Part shown: one piece after another, positions 27,087 to 36,117 of the stretch
Position numbering within the stretch: position 1 is the stretch's first letter
How the letters are laid out: every line of letters begins with the position of its first letter
Source: Psychrobacillus lasiicapitis
GTDB taxonomy: Bacteria; Bacillota; Bacilli; Bacillales_A; Planococcaceae
NCBI RefSeq assembly: GCF_006861795.1
Contig: NZ_VDGH01000007.1
Location: 186,001 to 250,000 of the forward strand
DNA: 64,000 nucleotides
Reading direction: 5' to 3'
Notes under the pieces: generated by a model
Databases searched by the model: none
Seen by the model: only the letters and a program-made list of their open reading frames with translations
Told to the model about the DNA's origin: nothing
Program-made: the position numbers and the translations under genes

Positions 27087-28298
27087 ATGACTACTAAAAA
27101 TGTTCAAAAACCACTATCTAAAAATAAATTACTAGGCATTGCAGGTCTTGCTTGGATGTTCGACGCGATGGATGTGGGTATATTATCTTTTGTTATAGCA
27201 GCACTCGCGGTTGAATGGAATCTGACACCGGGAGAAATGGGTTGGATAGGAAGTATTAACTCGATTGGAATGGCAGTAGGAGCTCTTGTGTTTGGAGTTT
27301 TTGCAGATAAAGTAGGACGGAAAAAGATATTCATGCTAACGCTGTTAATGTTTTCGATTGCAAGTGGGTTATCTGCGCTAGCTACTGGTCTAGTTGTATT
27401 TTTAATCTTTCGTTTCTTTGTTGGTATGGGTCTTGGCGGTGAGCTACCAGTTGCCTCTACACTTGTATCTGAAAGTGTGGAAGCAAAAGAAAGAGGACGT
27501 GTTGTCGTACTATTGGAAAGCTTCTGGGCTGCTGGTTGGATTGTGTCTGCACTCATTGCTTACTTTATCATTCCTGATTACGGCTGGAGAATTGCTTTAT
27601 TAATAACAGCATTACCTGCATTTTATGCTATTTATTTGCGTATCAAATTACCAGATTCACCGCAATATACAGCGAAGAAAACAGAATCCAGATCCATCAT
27701 GCAAAATATGCAAGAAGTTTGGTCGAGGAAGTATGCAAAGCGAACGCTTATGCTTTGGATTGTTTGGTTTATGGTTGTATTTTCATACTACGGGATGTTC
27801 TTATGGCTTCCGAGTGTAATGGTGATGAAAGGATTTACACTTATTAAAAGCTTTGAATATGTGTTAATCATGACTTTAGCACAATTGCCAGGATACTTTT
27901 CAGCGGCATGGTTAATTGAGAAAGCTGGACGAAAGTTTGTATTAGTTACCTACTTGCTTGGGACAGCTGCCAGTGCTTTTGTTTTTGGGGCTGCAGAAAC
28001 GACTGCGCTATTAATCATATCTGGTATGTTCCTCTCTTTCTTTAACCTAGGTGCTTGGGGAGCTTTATATGCCTATTCTCCAGAGCAATACCCAACCGTT
28101 ATTCGGGCAACTGGTTCAGGTATGGCGGCTTCTGTAGGACGTATCGGTGGTATTCTCGGACCACTATTGGTTGGCTCTCTTGTGGCAGCTGGGTATGAGA
28201 TAGGGTATATTTTCGGTATTTTCTGTGGTGCCATCGTGATTGGCGTATTATCCGTTTTATTTCTTGGTACAGAGACGAAACAAACAGAACTTGAATAG
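27087..28298 (+). CDS. niaP: Niacin transporter NiaP (MFS)
   Basis: A 12-helix MFS transporter of 403 residues whose sequence follows B. subtilis NiaP (YceI) almost throughout, including GLAWMFDAMDVGILSFVIAA at the start, FGVFADKVGRKK (the MFS loop 2-3 motif), GMGLGGELPVASTLVSE and the C-terminal TETKQTELE. NiaP imports nicotinate or nicotinamide for NAD synthesis. A possible NiaR operator (ACATGTGTAAAGACAGG) lies just before the start codon, but the match is only suggestive. It is monocistronic with a terminator. Confidence 0.85.
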   Translation: MTTKNVQKPLSKNKLLGIAGLAWMFDAMDVGILSFVIAALAVEWNLTPGEMGWIGSINSIGMAVGALVFGVFADKVGRKKIFMLTLLMFSIASGLSALATGLVVFLIFRFFVGMGLGGELPVASTLVSESVEAKERGRVVVLLESFWAAGWIVSALIAYFIIPDYGWRIALLITALPAFYAIYLRIKLPDSPQYTAKKTESRSIMQNMQEVWSRKYAKRTLMLWIVWFMVVFSYYGMFLWLPSVMVMKGFTLIKSFEYVLIMTLAQLPGYFSAAWLIEKAGRKFVLVTYLLGTAASAFVFGAAETTALLIISGMFLSFFNLGAWGALYAYSPEQYPTVIRATGSGMAASVGRIGGILGPLLVGSLVAAGYEIGYIFGIFCGAIVIGVLSVLFLGTETKQTELE

Positions 28299-28302
28299 CG
28301 GT

Positions 28303-28341
28303 AAAACCTGTTTCCTAAAGTAGGGGACGGGTTTTATTTTG
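28303..28341 (+). terminator. Terminator after niaP
   Basis: AAAACCTGTTTCC (28303-28315) pairs with GGGGACGGGTTTT (28323-28335), including wobble pairs, followed by ATTTTG. Confidence 0.8.
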
Positions 28342-28409
28342 TTTACGTTAGTAAAACATAGTAAAATGAAAGATAGAAGTAAAATGGAAAGCTGTAGGTG
28401 CTAATTAAC

Positions 28410-29681
28410 ATGAAATATAAACAACTATCAGATAGCCAAGTAATCGATTTAATAGAACAAGAAGCAGATATTATACTTCCATTAACAAATGGAGAACCAT
28501 ATAAATTACTCGACATACTAGAAGCAAATGTGGATAGCTTAAAGAACGTGAAAATACATCAGCTATTAGCACTGCAACAAAGAGCCTATATGGAAGGAGC
28601 ATATCCAGGTAAACTTAAGCATGTATCTTATTTTTTGAGTGGTGCTACACGAAAAATGTTCTACCAAGGGCTGGTAGATCTTGTTCCGAATCATTTTCAT
28701 GAGATGCCCAGAATATTAAGACAGTCAACAAACCTATCAATGATTATGGCAGTTGCCTCTCCAATGGACGAGTTCGGCTATTTCTCTTTAGGTACACAAG
28801 CTGACATCGTAAGTGAATTTATTGGTACTGTTCCGTTTATACTAGAGGTGAATGAGCATATGCCTCGTACATTTGGAGAAAACCAAATTCACATTAGTCA
28901 AATTGCTGGTTTTGTAGAAAATGATCGTCCTTTGTTCGAAGTAACTGCGCCTCCTATTGGAGAAAAAGATATGCAAATTGCCACATATGTAGCGGAGAGA
29001 ATTCACAATGGGGACACATTACAAATCGGGATAGGCTCGATTCCAAATGCAGTAGTGAGTTTATTGAAAGACCATCGACATTTAGGTATCCATACGGAAA
29101 TGTTCGTAGATGGAATTGTTGACTTAGTGGAAGCAGGTGCAGTGGACGGTACACAAAAATTTACGAATAAAGGAAAAATCATTGCAACGTTTGCACACGG
29201 TTCCAATAAAATTTATAACTTTTTACACAATAATCCAGCTGTGCAATTTTTACCGGTAAGTATCGTCAATGATCCGCGTGAAATTGCCAAAGAAGAGCGT
29301 ATCGTATCTATTAATGCGACCACAGAGGTCGATCTATTCGGTCAATGTGCATCTGAAACCGTTGCAGGTAAATATTATTCCTCTACTGGAGGACAAGCAG
29401 ATTTTGCACGTGGCGTTCGATTTGCTAAAGAAGGAAAAGGATTTGTGTGTATGACATCTACTGCTAAAAACGATGAAATTTCACGTATCAAACTGAGCTT
29501 AGCACCGGGTTCTGTTGTAACAACTTCTAAAAATGATGTGGACGCAATCGTAACGGAGTATGGTATTGCTAAAATGTACGGTAAGCCTATTTCGGAACGA
29601 GCAAAACAGCTTATTTCGATTGCACATCCGAAATTTAGAGAAGAATTAACTTTTGAGGCAAAGAAAATGGGGTTTATCTAA
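28410..29681 (+). CDS. Acetyl-CoA hydrolase / CoA-transferase family protein
   Basis: A protein of 423 residues from ATG 28410 (a GTG at 28398 is in frame but less well placed). The family is acetyl-CoA hydrolase/transferase (PF02550 with PF13336), related to 4-hydroxybutyrate and succinyl-CoA:acetate CoA-transferases. Supporting segments are QIGIGSIPNAVVSLL (about 208-222), TEMFVDGIVDLVEAG, YSSTGGQADFARG (about 325-337) and the C-terminal VTEYGIAKMYGK. It transfers or hydrolyses a short acyl-CoA; the acyl donor cannot be read. The next gene starts 1 bp after its stop. Confidence 0.85.
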   Translation: MKYKQLSDSQVIDLIEQEADIILPLTNGEPYKLLDILEANVDSLKNVKIHQLLALQQRAYMEGAYPGKLKHVSYFLSGATRKMFYQGLVDLVPNHFHEMPRILRQSTNLSMIMAVASPMDEFGYFSLGTQADIVSEFIGTVPFILEVNEHMPRTFGENQIHISQIAGFVENDRPLFEVTAPPIGEKDMQIATYVAERIHNGDTLQIGIGSIPNAVVSLLKDHRHLGIHTEMFVDGIVDLVEAGAVDGTQKFTNKGKIIATFAHGSNKIYNFLHNNPAVQFLPVSIVNDPREIAKEERIVSINATTEVDLFGQCASETVAGKYYSSTGGQADFARGVRFAKEGKGFVCMTSTAKNDEISRIKLSLAPGSVVTTSKNDVDAIVTEYGIAKMYGKPISERAKQLISIAHPKFREELTFEAKKMGFI

Positions 29682-29682
29682 A

Positions 29683-30267
29683 TTGAACATAGTGGAAAGA
29701 GAATTCTTTTATCAGCCGACTTTAGACTTAGCGAAAGACTTATTAGGTAAATACATTGTACACGAACATAGTAGTGGACTTCTCATCGGTAAAATCGTGG
29801 AAACAGAAGCGTATATGGGACCGGAAGATAGAGCTGCTCATAGTTTCGGTAATAGAAGAACAAAACGAACAGAAGTAATGTTCGGTGAGCCAGGGCTGAT
29901 CTATACGTATCAAATGCACACACATACGCTGATCAATGTTGTTGCAGCACCTGTTGATACTCCTAATGCCATTTTAATACGTGCGGTGGAACCAATCGAA
30001 GGAATGGAACTAATGAAGGAATTTCGTAAAAACCAACCAATGAAGCAATGGACGAATGGACCAGGTAAATTAACAAAAGCCTTAGGAATTACCATGGAAT
30101 CCTATGGCAAGCATTGGACGGAAAAACCATTGTATCTGACAGAAGGGGAAAAAGTAACCGCCATTTCTGCAGGCCCAAGAATAGGGATTGAAAATAGCGG
30201 GGAAGCGGTGCATTATCCTTATAGATTTTGGGAAACTGGCAATCCATTTGTATCAAAAACAAGATAA
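29683..30267 (+). CDS. 3-methyladenine DNA glycosylase (AAG/MPG family)
   Basis: A base-excision repair enzyme of 194 residues that removes alkylated purines, orthologous in type to B. subtilis YxlJ (Aag). Motifs are GKIVETEAYMGPEDRAAHSFGNRRT (split as VETEAYMGPEDRA and AHSFGNRRT), the YTYQMHTHTLINVV strand and NGPGKLTKALGI. TTG 29683 (MNIVEREFF) is chosen because it aligns with the family start; an open TTG at 29653 would lie inside the upstream gene. It follows the CoA-transferase gene by 1 bp, so they are co-transcribed. Confidence 0.9.
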   Translation: MNIVEREFFYQPTLDLAKDLLGKYIVHEHSSGLLIGKIVETEAYMGPEDRAAHSFGNRRTKRTEVMFGEPGLIYTYQMHTHTLINVVAAPVDTPNAILIRAVEPIEGMELMKEFRKNQPMKQWTNGPGKLTKALGITMESYGKHWTEKPLYLTEGEKVTAISAGPRIGIENSGEAVHYPYRFWETGNPFVSKTR

Positions 30268-30280
30268 GTTCTTCATAATA

Positions 30281-30318
30281 AAAGATCGACCCATTAAATT
30301 ACCTGGGTCGATCTTTTT
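30281..30318. terminator. Bidirectional terminator after the glycosylase
   Basis: AAAGATCGACCCA (30281-30293) pairs perfectly with 30304-30316. T- and A-runs on the two sides serve both convergent genes. Confidence 0.9.
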
Positions 30319-31135
30319 AAATTAGTTTACCCATATAGTATTCATCAACAAAATGTCCATTAATAATAAGAGCATTTTTACGGTCACCTTCATTTTCAAA
30401 GCCGAGCTTTCTATATAGCTTTTGAGCATTCAAGTTTTCTTTTATAACGCTAAGCTCAAGCTTAGAAATTCCAGCTTCTTTTGCCCATTTTTCCCCGTGA
30501 AGCATGAGGGAAGAGGCGATTCCTTTTTTGGAGAACTCTTGGGTTACACCAATTACAACAGATGCTCTATGTAGGGCACGTGGAGCGGGACCTCCCGTGA
30601 ATTGAACATAACCTGCATATTGCCCATTCATAATGGCTAGTAAAAGAATAGAATTGGATTCGTTTTTCCAAGAAGTGAAATTTTTTCGAATACGTTGTAC
30701 GGTCATTTGAATATCCGATTTCCCATACAACATAAAGTCAGTCTCTGAAAAAATGGTTTCTTGTAATTTGATAAAAGGACGAGCGTCTTCTAGCTCCGCC
30801 TCTCGAATAATTAGAATATCTTTTTGTTTGTTTTCATCGGCAATACGTTCATCTGTTTCATGCACAACACTATGGAAATGAACGGACTTTCCTAACTCAA
30901 CATCTCGGATGGAGTAACCAGAATCCATCCATGCAAAATAATGTAAAGCAGGTGGCTTCGTTTTTTTCCACCAGCTACTACTTAAATAAGCAGCATTGGG
31001 TAAAGCTTGTCCGATAATCGCTTCTATTTCGTTAAATGTCAAAGTAATTTCTTTACTTGTCAATTGTTTGAAAAAGGTGGCAAGCGGAATATATTTATTT
31101 TCAAAGTGTTTGGTCATAGTAACAACTTCACTCAT
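30317..31135 (-). CDS. Two-domain protein: DUF7662-like N-terminus and GNAT acetyltransferase
   Basis: A 272-residue protein. Residues about 8-80 (KYIPLATFFKQL, LTFNEIEAIIGQALP, SSSWW) match a small domain I associate with DUF7662, found alone in many bacteria. Residues about 108-272 are a GNAT acetyltransferase with acetyl-CoA loop VTQEFSKKGIASSLM (about 205-219) and C-terminal LYRKLGFENEG. The acceptor is unknown. The start may be ATG 31135 or ATG 31117; neither has a strong RBS. Confidence 0.78.
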   Translation of the reverse strand: MSEVVTMTKHFENKYIPLATFFKQLTSKEITLTFNEIEAIIGQALPNAAYLSSSWWKKTKPPALHYFAWMDSGYSIRDVELGKSVHFHSVVHETDERIADENKQKDILIIREAELEDARPFIKLQETIFSETDFMLYGKSDIQMTVQRIRKNFTSWKNESNSILLLAIMNGQYAGYVQFTGGPAPRALHRASVVIGVTQEFSKKGIASSLMLHGEKWAKEAGISKLELSVIKENLNAQKLYRKLGFENEGDRKNALIINGHFVDEYYMGKLI

Positions 31136-31249
31136 TTCTACTTTGATAAAGAATTATAGGCTAATTATAGCACTACCCTCCAATTATGCACACTACTTAA
31201 AGCATATTCAAACGTCAAAAAATACCTGTGGATTAGTGGACGCGAAAAA

Positions 31250-31540
31250 AGTGATACTTCAGCTAGAAGTACCACTTTTCAATATTTATCCCGCATTAAC
31301 GGGCAGTAAGACTCCCACTTCAAGTTTTAAGAATAGCGAAAAGATAAGTGGGAGATCGACTGCTGGCATGCGCCCGATGAAATGATCCTAGACTAAGTAC
31401 GCAACGTCGTGTTGCTCCTGCGCAAAGCTCGTCGCAAAATAAAAGAGCTTTTGCAACGTCTGTGTGACCCACATCGTGTGGGTCACAACTAACAATCAGT
31501 GGGGGATGAAGACCCCCCCTGATTGAAGTTTCACTTTATC
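31250..31540. repeat. Hairpin-rich intergenic repeat, long form
   Basis: It contains CCCGCATTAACGGG (31290-31303), CTCCCACTT (31312-31320) pairing with AAGTGGGAG (about 31344-31352), a GCAACGTC...GACGTTGC-type block around 31401-31480, a perfect GTGACCCACA/TGTGGGTCAC hairpin near 31470-31492, and CAATCAG-GGGGG/CCCCC-CTGATTG at about 31493-31526 next to the hmp stop. Its two ends reappear fused at 52864-52905. Confidence 0.7.
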
Positions 31541-31542
31541 AA

Positions 31543-32730
31543 TTATGCATTTGCTAGCTCTAGTTGCATAGCTGGACCGAAGAATTCATAGTGAATTTGT
31601 TCATTTGAATATCCTAGTTCCAGTAAGTAATTAATCATGGCTTCCATAAATCCAACTGGTCCACAAACATAGACATCTCCATTTTGGATTGCGTTCGCTG
31701 CAAGAACATCTTTTGTGATAAATCCATCTTCTGTATCAGAGTAAAGTGAAACGTATTTCGCATCTTCCATCGATTCCAATAAAAACTTAATGTCTTTATC
31801 AAAAGGATGTAAACTTTCATTGCGAGCGCTGTAGATGAAAGAAACTTTTCGAGAAGGTTGGTTTTTCGCAATTGTTTCGAACATACTCATCATAGGAGTG
31901 ATTCCAACTCCGCCACTTATAAATGTAACAGGTGTTGACTTCTCTGGATCTAAAATGAACTCCCCAGCTGGTGCAGTAAGCTCTACTGTATCTCCGACGT
32001 TCACATTATTGTGCAGGTGAACGGAAACTTTACCTTCAGGATCATGCTCATCTTCTTTTTTCACCGAAATACGGAATGTTTCTGGATCAGAAGCTTTTGA
32101 TAGACTATATTGTCTGTTTAATAAGTACTTCTCACCTGGAATACTTACTCGAATAGTAATAAATTGGCCTGGTGTATAAGCTGGTACTTCTTTTCCATCA
32201 GCTGGTTTTAAGTAGAATGAAGTAATATTTTCACTTTCTTTTTCTTTATGAACTACTGTGAAGTCTTTAAAGAATCTCCATCCACCTTGTTTTGACTCGG
32301 CAGCCACATACATTTCTTCTTCAATGCCTATGAATGCATCCGCGATTACGCCATATGCTTCACCCCACGCATTGATAATATCGTCAGTTGCAGCGTCTCC
32401 AAGTACTTCTTTAATAGCCCCAAGTAAATGTTCTCCAACGATTGGGTAGTGTTCTGGTTTAATGCCAAGGCTTACGTGTTTTTGTCCGATTTGTTTTACA
32501 GCAGGGATAATTGCAGCTAGATTGTCGATGTGTACAGCCGCTGCATAAACAGTATTTGCTAGAGCAGTTTGCTGACGACCTTTTGCTTGGTTTGCATGAT
32601 TAAATATATTTAATAGTTCTGGGTGTGCTTCGAACATATTTTTATAAAAAGCGGTAGTAATAGCTACTCCGTGTACTTCTAATACTGGAGCTGTAGATTT
32701 AACGATATCGATTGTTTGTTGAGATAACAT
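31543..32730 (-). CDS. hmp: Flavohemoglobin (nitric oxide dioxygenase)
   Basis: Detoxifies nitric oxide to nitrate using O2, NAD(P)H, FAD and haem. The 395 residues comprise a globin domain (about 1-137; distal helix [10 protein letters not shown], proximal His in [14 protein letters not shown]), an FAD-binding domain (RQYSLS at about 205-210) and an NAD domain ending [14 protein letters not shown] probable NsrR operator lies upstream and nsrR itself is divergent, the classic NO-responsive pairing. The RBS is AAAGGACG. Downstream hairpins in the repeat region may terminate it. Confidence 0.95.
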   Translation of the reverse strand: MLSQQTIDIVKSTAPVLEVHGVAITTAFYKNMFEAHPELLNIFNHANQAKGRQQTALANTVYAAAVHIDNLAAIIPAVKQIGQKHVSLGIKPEHYPIVGEHLLGAIKEVLGDAATDDIINAWGEAYGVIADAFIGIEEEMYVAAESKQGGWRFFKDFTVVHKEKESENITSFYLKPADGKEVPAYTPGQFITIRVSIPGEKYLLNRQYSLSKASDPETFRISVKKEDEHDPEGKVSVHLHNNVNVGDTVELTAPAGEFILDPEKSTPVTFISGGVGITPMMSMFETIAKNQPSRKVSFIYSARNESLHPFDKDIKFLLESMEDAKYVSLYSDTEDGFITKDVLAANAIQNGDVYVCGPVGFMEAMINYLLELGYSNEQIHYEFFGPAMQLELANA

Positions 32731-32798
32731 ATCATGACACGTCCTTTTTTTGTTTTGTTATTTACACTTATTACAATACTCCTGCCTTTTCTTTAAAG

Positions 32799-32815
32799 CA
32801 ATATTTAAAATACAT
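32799..32815 (-). promoter_or_regulatory. Probable NsrR operator before hmp
   Basis: On the minus strand ATGTATTTTAAATATTG resembles the B. subtilis NsrR motif (ATRTATYTTAAATATAT as I recall it), matching at 15 of 17 positions. It lies about 70 bp upstream of hmp and between the divergent genes. Confidence 0.65.
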
Positions 32816-32903
32816 CTTTAAGATAGCTTTAATAAATCGGACACATTTCTTTCACGAGTTTGTCAATATCGTTATAATAAGAAGGTAGAATGGCGGTGGC
32901 AAT

Positions 32904-33353
32904 ATGAGATTGACTATGTATACAGATTTCTCACTTCGAGTGTTAATATACTTGGGAGCAAAAGAAAAGAACGAACTATCCACAATTCAAGCTATTTCAG
33001 ATGCATATGGTATTTCTAAAAACCATTTGATGAAAGTGACACATGAATTGGGGAAACTTGGCTATATTGAAACAATCCGTGGACGAGGCGGTGGAATTCG
33101 TTTGGCAATGGATCCAAAAGACATTAATATAGGACAAGTAGTTCGCCATACGGAAGACGACTTCCACCTAGTAGAATGCTTTGACTGTAAAACAAATACA
33201 TGCGTTATTTCGCCTGTTTGTGGACTAAAAGGTGCTTTGAATCGTGCATTATTTGCGTATTTAAAAGTATTAGATGGATACACACTGGCAGACTTTTTGC
33301 AACAAAAGTATAAAATAGCGAATTTACTTTTCAATGAACAAATGGATATATGA
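32904..33353 (+). CDS. nsrR: Nitric oxide-sensing repressor NsrR (Rrf2 family)
   Basis: A winged-helix Rrf2 repressor of 149 residues. The iron-sulfur ligands Cys92, Cys100 and Cys106 fall at the canonical NsrR positions (Cys95 is extra). The recognition helix region is ISKNHLMKVTHELGKLGYIET and the wing is RGRGGGIRLA. NO destroys the cluster and relieves repression of hmp, which is divergently transcribed 170 bp away. The RBS is weak (GGTGG). It is followed after 46 bp by ppaC without a visible terminator. Confidence 0.92.
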   Translation: MRLTMYTDFSLRVLIYLGAKEKNELSTIQAISDAYGISKNHLMKVTHELGKLGYIETIRGRGGGIRLAMDPKDINIGQVVRHTEDDFHLVECFDCKTNTCVISPVCGLKGALNRALFAYLKVLDGYTLADFLQQKYKIANLLFNEQMDI

Positions 33354-33399
33354 TAAAATAAGTTCGGATATTGTTTAACTTGATTAGGAGGATTTTATA

Positions 33400-34329
33400 A
33401 TGGAAAAAGTATTAGTTTTTGGACATAAAAACCCGGATACAGACACAATTACTTCAGCGATTGTATACGCACATTTAAAGAATGAAATAGGAGTAGAAGC
33501 TGAGGCAGTCCGTTTAGGCGAAGTAAACAATGAAACAAAATTCGCTTTAGAAAAGTTCGGATATGAAGCGCCAAGATTGATCGAGAACGTTGCAACAGAA
33601 GCGAAAAAAGTAATTTTAGTAGACCACAATGAAAAACAACAAAGCGCAGATGGAATCGAGGAAGTACAAGTAACAGAAGTAATCGACCATCATCGTATTG
33701 CAAACTTCGAAACGGCTGAGCCTTTATACTATCGCGCCGAGCCAGTAGGATGTACAGCAACCATTTTAAACAAAATTTACAAAGAAAAAGGCGTAGAAAT
33801 CCCAGCAAGTATTGCAGGACTTATGCTTTCTGCAATCGTTTCCGATTCATTATTATTTAAATCGCCAACATGCACAGAGGAAGACATCATGGCAGCACGT
33901 GAGCTAGAAAAAATTGCTGGTGTAAATGCGGAAGAGTATGGGATGGCTATGCTTAAAGCTGGAGCAGATTTAAGCGATAAGAGCTTAGAAGACTTACTTT
34001 CACTAGACGCTAAAGAATTCAGCATGGGTGATAACAAAGTAGTCATTGCTCAAGTGAATGCAGTAGATGTAAATGACGTAATGGGTCGACAAGAACAACT
34101 AGAGGAACTAATCCATCGTGCAATCGAAGAACAAGAATTAGATCTATTCTTCTTCGTCGTTACAGATATCTTAAACAATGACTCAGTAGTTTTAGCGCTT
34201 GGGAAATTAGCATTAAAAGCAGAAGCTGCTTTTGGAGTGAAATTCGCCAACAATACAGCTTTACTTAAAGGTGTTGTTTCTCGTAAAAAACAAGTAGTAC
34301 CAGCGTTAACTGAAGCATTAGCAAACTAA
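33400..34329 (+). CDS. ppaC: Manganese-dependent inorganic pyrophosphatase (family II)
   Basis: Hydrolyses pyrophosphate in the cytosol. The 309 residues contain the DHH phosphoesterase motifs [14 protein letters not shown] (about 7-20), DHN (VILVDHNE, about 73-76) and DHHRIANFE (about 97-105), followed by the DHHA2 domain with the substrate-binding SRKKQVVP near residue 297. The RBS AGGAGGA is strong. It ends in a terminator, after which comes the inverted-pair element copy B. Confidence 0.95.
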   Translation: MEKVLVFGHKNPDTDTITSAIVYAHLKNEIGVEAEAVRLGEVNNETKFALEKFGYEAPRLIENVATEAKKVILVDHNEKQQSADGIEEVQVTEVIDHHRIANFETAEPLYYRAEPVGCTATILNKIYKEKGVEIPASIAGLMLSAIVSDSLLFKSPTCTEEDIMAARELEKIAGVNAEEYGMAMLKAGADLSDKSLEDLLSLDAKEFSMGDNKVVIAQVNAVDVNDVMGRQEQLEELIHRAIEEQELDLFFFVVTDILNNDSVVLALGKLALKAEAAFGVKFANNTALLKGVVSRKKQVVPALTEALAN

Positions 34330-34331
34330 TT

Positions 34332-34373
34332 AAAAAGACTTCCTGACTTTTACTAGTCGGAAGTCTTTTTATT
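34332..34373 (+). terminator. Terminator after ppaC
   Basis: AAAAAGACTTCC-TGACT pairs with AGTC-GGAAGTCTTTTT, ending in a T-run at about 34370. Confidence 0.9.
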
Positions 34374-34409
34374 TTAGGAAACTATAATATTGAGGATATG
34401 TTACTGTTT

Positions 34410-34861
34410 AGGGATAATGCGTCATAAAGAGATACTAAGATGTCTGCCATGATTTCCGCTCCAGGCGGACGCTTTCCGTGGGGCGATCGGTGAGCCTCCT
34501 CCTCCGCTAACGCTACGTGCGGGGTCTCACCTGCCTCGCTAATCCCACAGGAGTCGCCGCCTTGCGCTTCAATCAATCGAACTTGCTAATAATTGCTAAA
34601 GTTTGTCTCATTCAATTATTCATAGGTTTTCCCTATAGAAAACAATATAGTACGAAATCTAGTACATCATTTCTTAGTAATTAGCAAACTCTACTGGATT
34701 GTAGCGAAAGGGTGGCGACTCCAGCGGGAAAAGCACGAGCTGAAAGCCCCGCAGGAGCGTGAGCGACGAGGAGATTGAAGCCGTGCCCGCGGAAAGCGTC
34801 TACCCTGTAGCGAAAATCCCAGCGGACACATAATAGCTCTGTCTTAAGACGCATTATCCCT
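34410..34861. repeat. Inverted-pair element, copy B (452 bp)
   Basis: A perfect 14-bp terminal inverted repeat AGGGATAATGCGTC (34410-34423) matches 34848-34861. The left unit is about 34450-34590 and the right unit, in inverted orientation, is about 34681-34825; the AT-rich centre is 34591-34680. Each unit folds into a long hairpin. It lies wholly between the ppaC terminator and the DsbA-like gene; short ORFs across it are not credible. Confidence 0.9.
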
Positions 34862-34964
34862 TTATTGTGCCAAATCCCGATTACAAGCAAAGCACTGTAT
34901 GTTTGCAGGCAATTATTTTGAAATCAAAGCAAACTCCCATTACAATGAACGAGAGGTGATGGAG

Positions 34965-35618
34965 ATGAAAATTGAAGTATGGTCCGATTTCGTGTGTCCG
35001 TTTTGTTATATAGGAAAAAGAAGACTAGAAGAAGCGTTACAACAAGCAGGTTTTGAAAGCCAAGCAGAAGTTGAATTCAAAAGTTTTGAATTAGATCCTA
35101 CTTCGCCAAAAACATCTGATAAATCGATGGTAGAAGTACTTGCGGAAAAATACGGACAAAGCGTAGAAGCTGCAAAACAAATGACAGCGGGCGTTGCCGA
35201 GCAAGCAAAAACAGTTGGATTGAATTATAATTTCGATGCCATGAAACCAGCCAATACACTAGATGCACACCGCTTAGTAAAATGGGCGTCTGAGCAAGGC
35301 AAAGCAAAAGAAGCAAATGAACTATTGTTACATGCTTATTTCATCGAAGCAAAAGAAATTGGCAAGCATGAAGTGCTGCTAGACTTAATCGAGTCATTAG
35401 GGCTATCTAGAGAAGAAGCGGAAAAAGTATTGAATTCGGATGCTTATTTGACAGAGGTTCGATTAGATATCGCTCGTGCTGGCCAAATTGGCGTTCGCGG
35501 CGTACCATTTTTTGTATTAAATGATAAGTATGCAATTTCTGGAGCACAGCCACTAGAATCGTTCATAGGTGCACTGAACAAAGTAGCGGAAGAAGAAGGC
35601 ATTTCTCCTGCACATTAA
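34965..35618 (+). CDS. DsbA/FrnE-family thiol oxidoreductase
   Basis: A protein of 217 residues with a thioredoxin fold and helical insertion (DSBA-like, PF01323). The active site CPFC is in SDFVCPFCYIGKRRLEEAL (about residues 8-26). It resembles YwbO/FrnE-type proteins and 2-hydroxychromene-2-carboxylate isomerases. There is no signal peptide, so it is cytosolic; FrnE relatives act in oxidative stress. ATG 34965 is preferred (GGTGATGGAG upstream) although the frame is open from 34899. The cis-Pro segment GVRGVPFFV is intact. Confidence 0.88.
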   Translation: MKIEVWSDFVCPFCYIGKRRLEEALQQAGFESQAEVEFKSFELDPTSPKTSDKSMVEVLAEKYGQSVEAAKQMTAGVAEQAKTVGLNYNFDAMKPANTLDAHRLVKWASEQGKAKEANELLLHAYFIEAKEIGKHEVLLDLIESLGLSREEAEKVLNSDAYLTEVRLDIARAGQIGVRGVPFFVLNDKYAISGAQPLESFIGALNKVAEEEGISPAH

Positions 35619-35621
35619 AGT

Positions 35622-35664
35622 AAAAAGTTCTCTTCCTAACCAATATGGAAGAGAACTTTTTTAT
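35622..35664. terminator. Bidirectional terminator after the DsbA-like gene
   Basis: 35622-35636 (AAAAAGTTCTCTTCC) pairs with 35647-35661 with A- and T-runs; it also closes the convergent DUF2500 gene. Confidence 0.9.
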
Positions 35665-36014
35665 TTTGTTCTTTCGAAACTTAGAAATCTAGTTCCCTGG
35701 AATGTCAAAATACCAAGATCATCTTCTGCTAACATACCATATTCCTGTCCGCTTAGTTGAAGCTCCATTCGATCTCCACTTTCCACTTGAAAAGTTGTGT
35801 AATAGGAAGTAAAGGCGGAACTATCTCCTGAACCTCCCTGTGTATGAGAACGTTTGGTTACTACTTGAGCGGGTACTGAAAGCTTAGGAGAATTATTATT
35901 TTTATTCCACTGGGCACCTTTTTTCACAATGGAAAAAATAATAAAACCAGCTACTACAAGAAAAAATAATGCAAAAAATGGAGGTATTCCACCAAAGAAG
36001 CCGTAACTATCCAT
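35661..36014 (-). CDS. DUF2500-family membrane-anchored protein
   Basis: A protein of 117 residues: one N-terminal membrane helix (about 10-30), then a soluble beta-rich domain with VPAQVVTKRSHT, TSYYTTFQVESGDRMELQL and the C-terminal YGMLAEDDLGILTFQGTRF. This layout matches the DUF2500 family of unknown function. It is monocistronic, divergent from the Rieske oxidoreductase gene and convergent with the DsbA-like gene. Confidence 0.82.
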   Translation of the reverse strand: MDSYGFFGGIPPFFALFFLVVAGFIIFSIVKKGAQWNKNNNSPKLSVPAQVVTKRSHTQGGSGDSSAFTSYYTTFQVESGDRMELQLSGQEYGMLAEDDLGILTFQGTRFLSFERTK

Positions 36015-36117
36015 CTAAAAAACACTCCTCTTGAAAAACAGTTTTCTTTTATACGCTTCAGATTGAATAAAGTTTCACAAATGGATAGAGAATAGAAGAA
36101 ACAGGAGGGAATTAAAC

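Noticed and set aside
31136-31385. 129-residue open frame on the plus strand (30996-31385)
   Set aside because: It overlaps the GNAT gene antisense and then runs through the hairpin-rich repeat; no RBS and no recognisable protein features.
34382-34890. Short open frames on the minus strand over element B (and similar ones at 55730-55933 and 56164-56442)
   Set aside because: They follow the GC-rich repeat units, have no RBS, and encode low-plausibility peptides that begin with the same residues in B and C only because the DNA repeat is shared.
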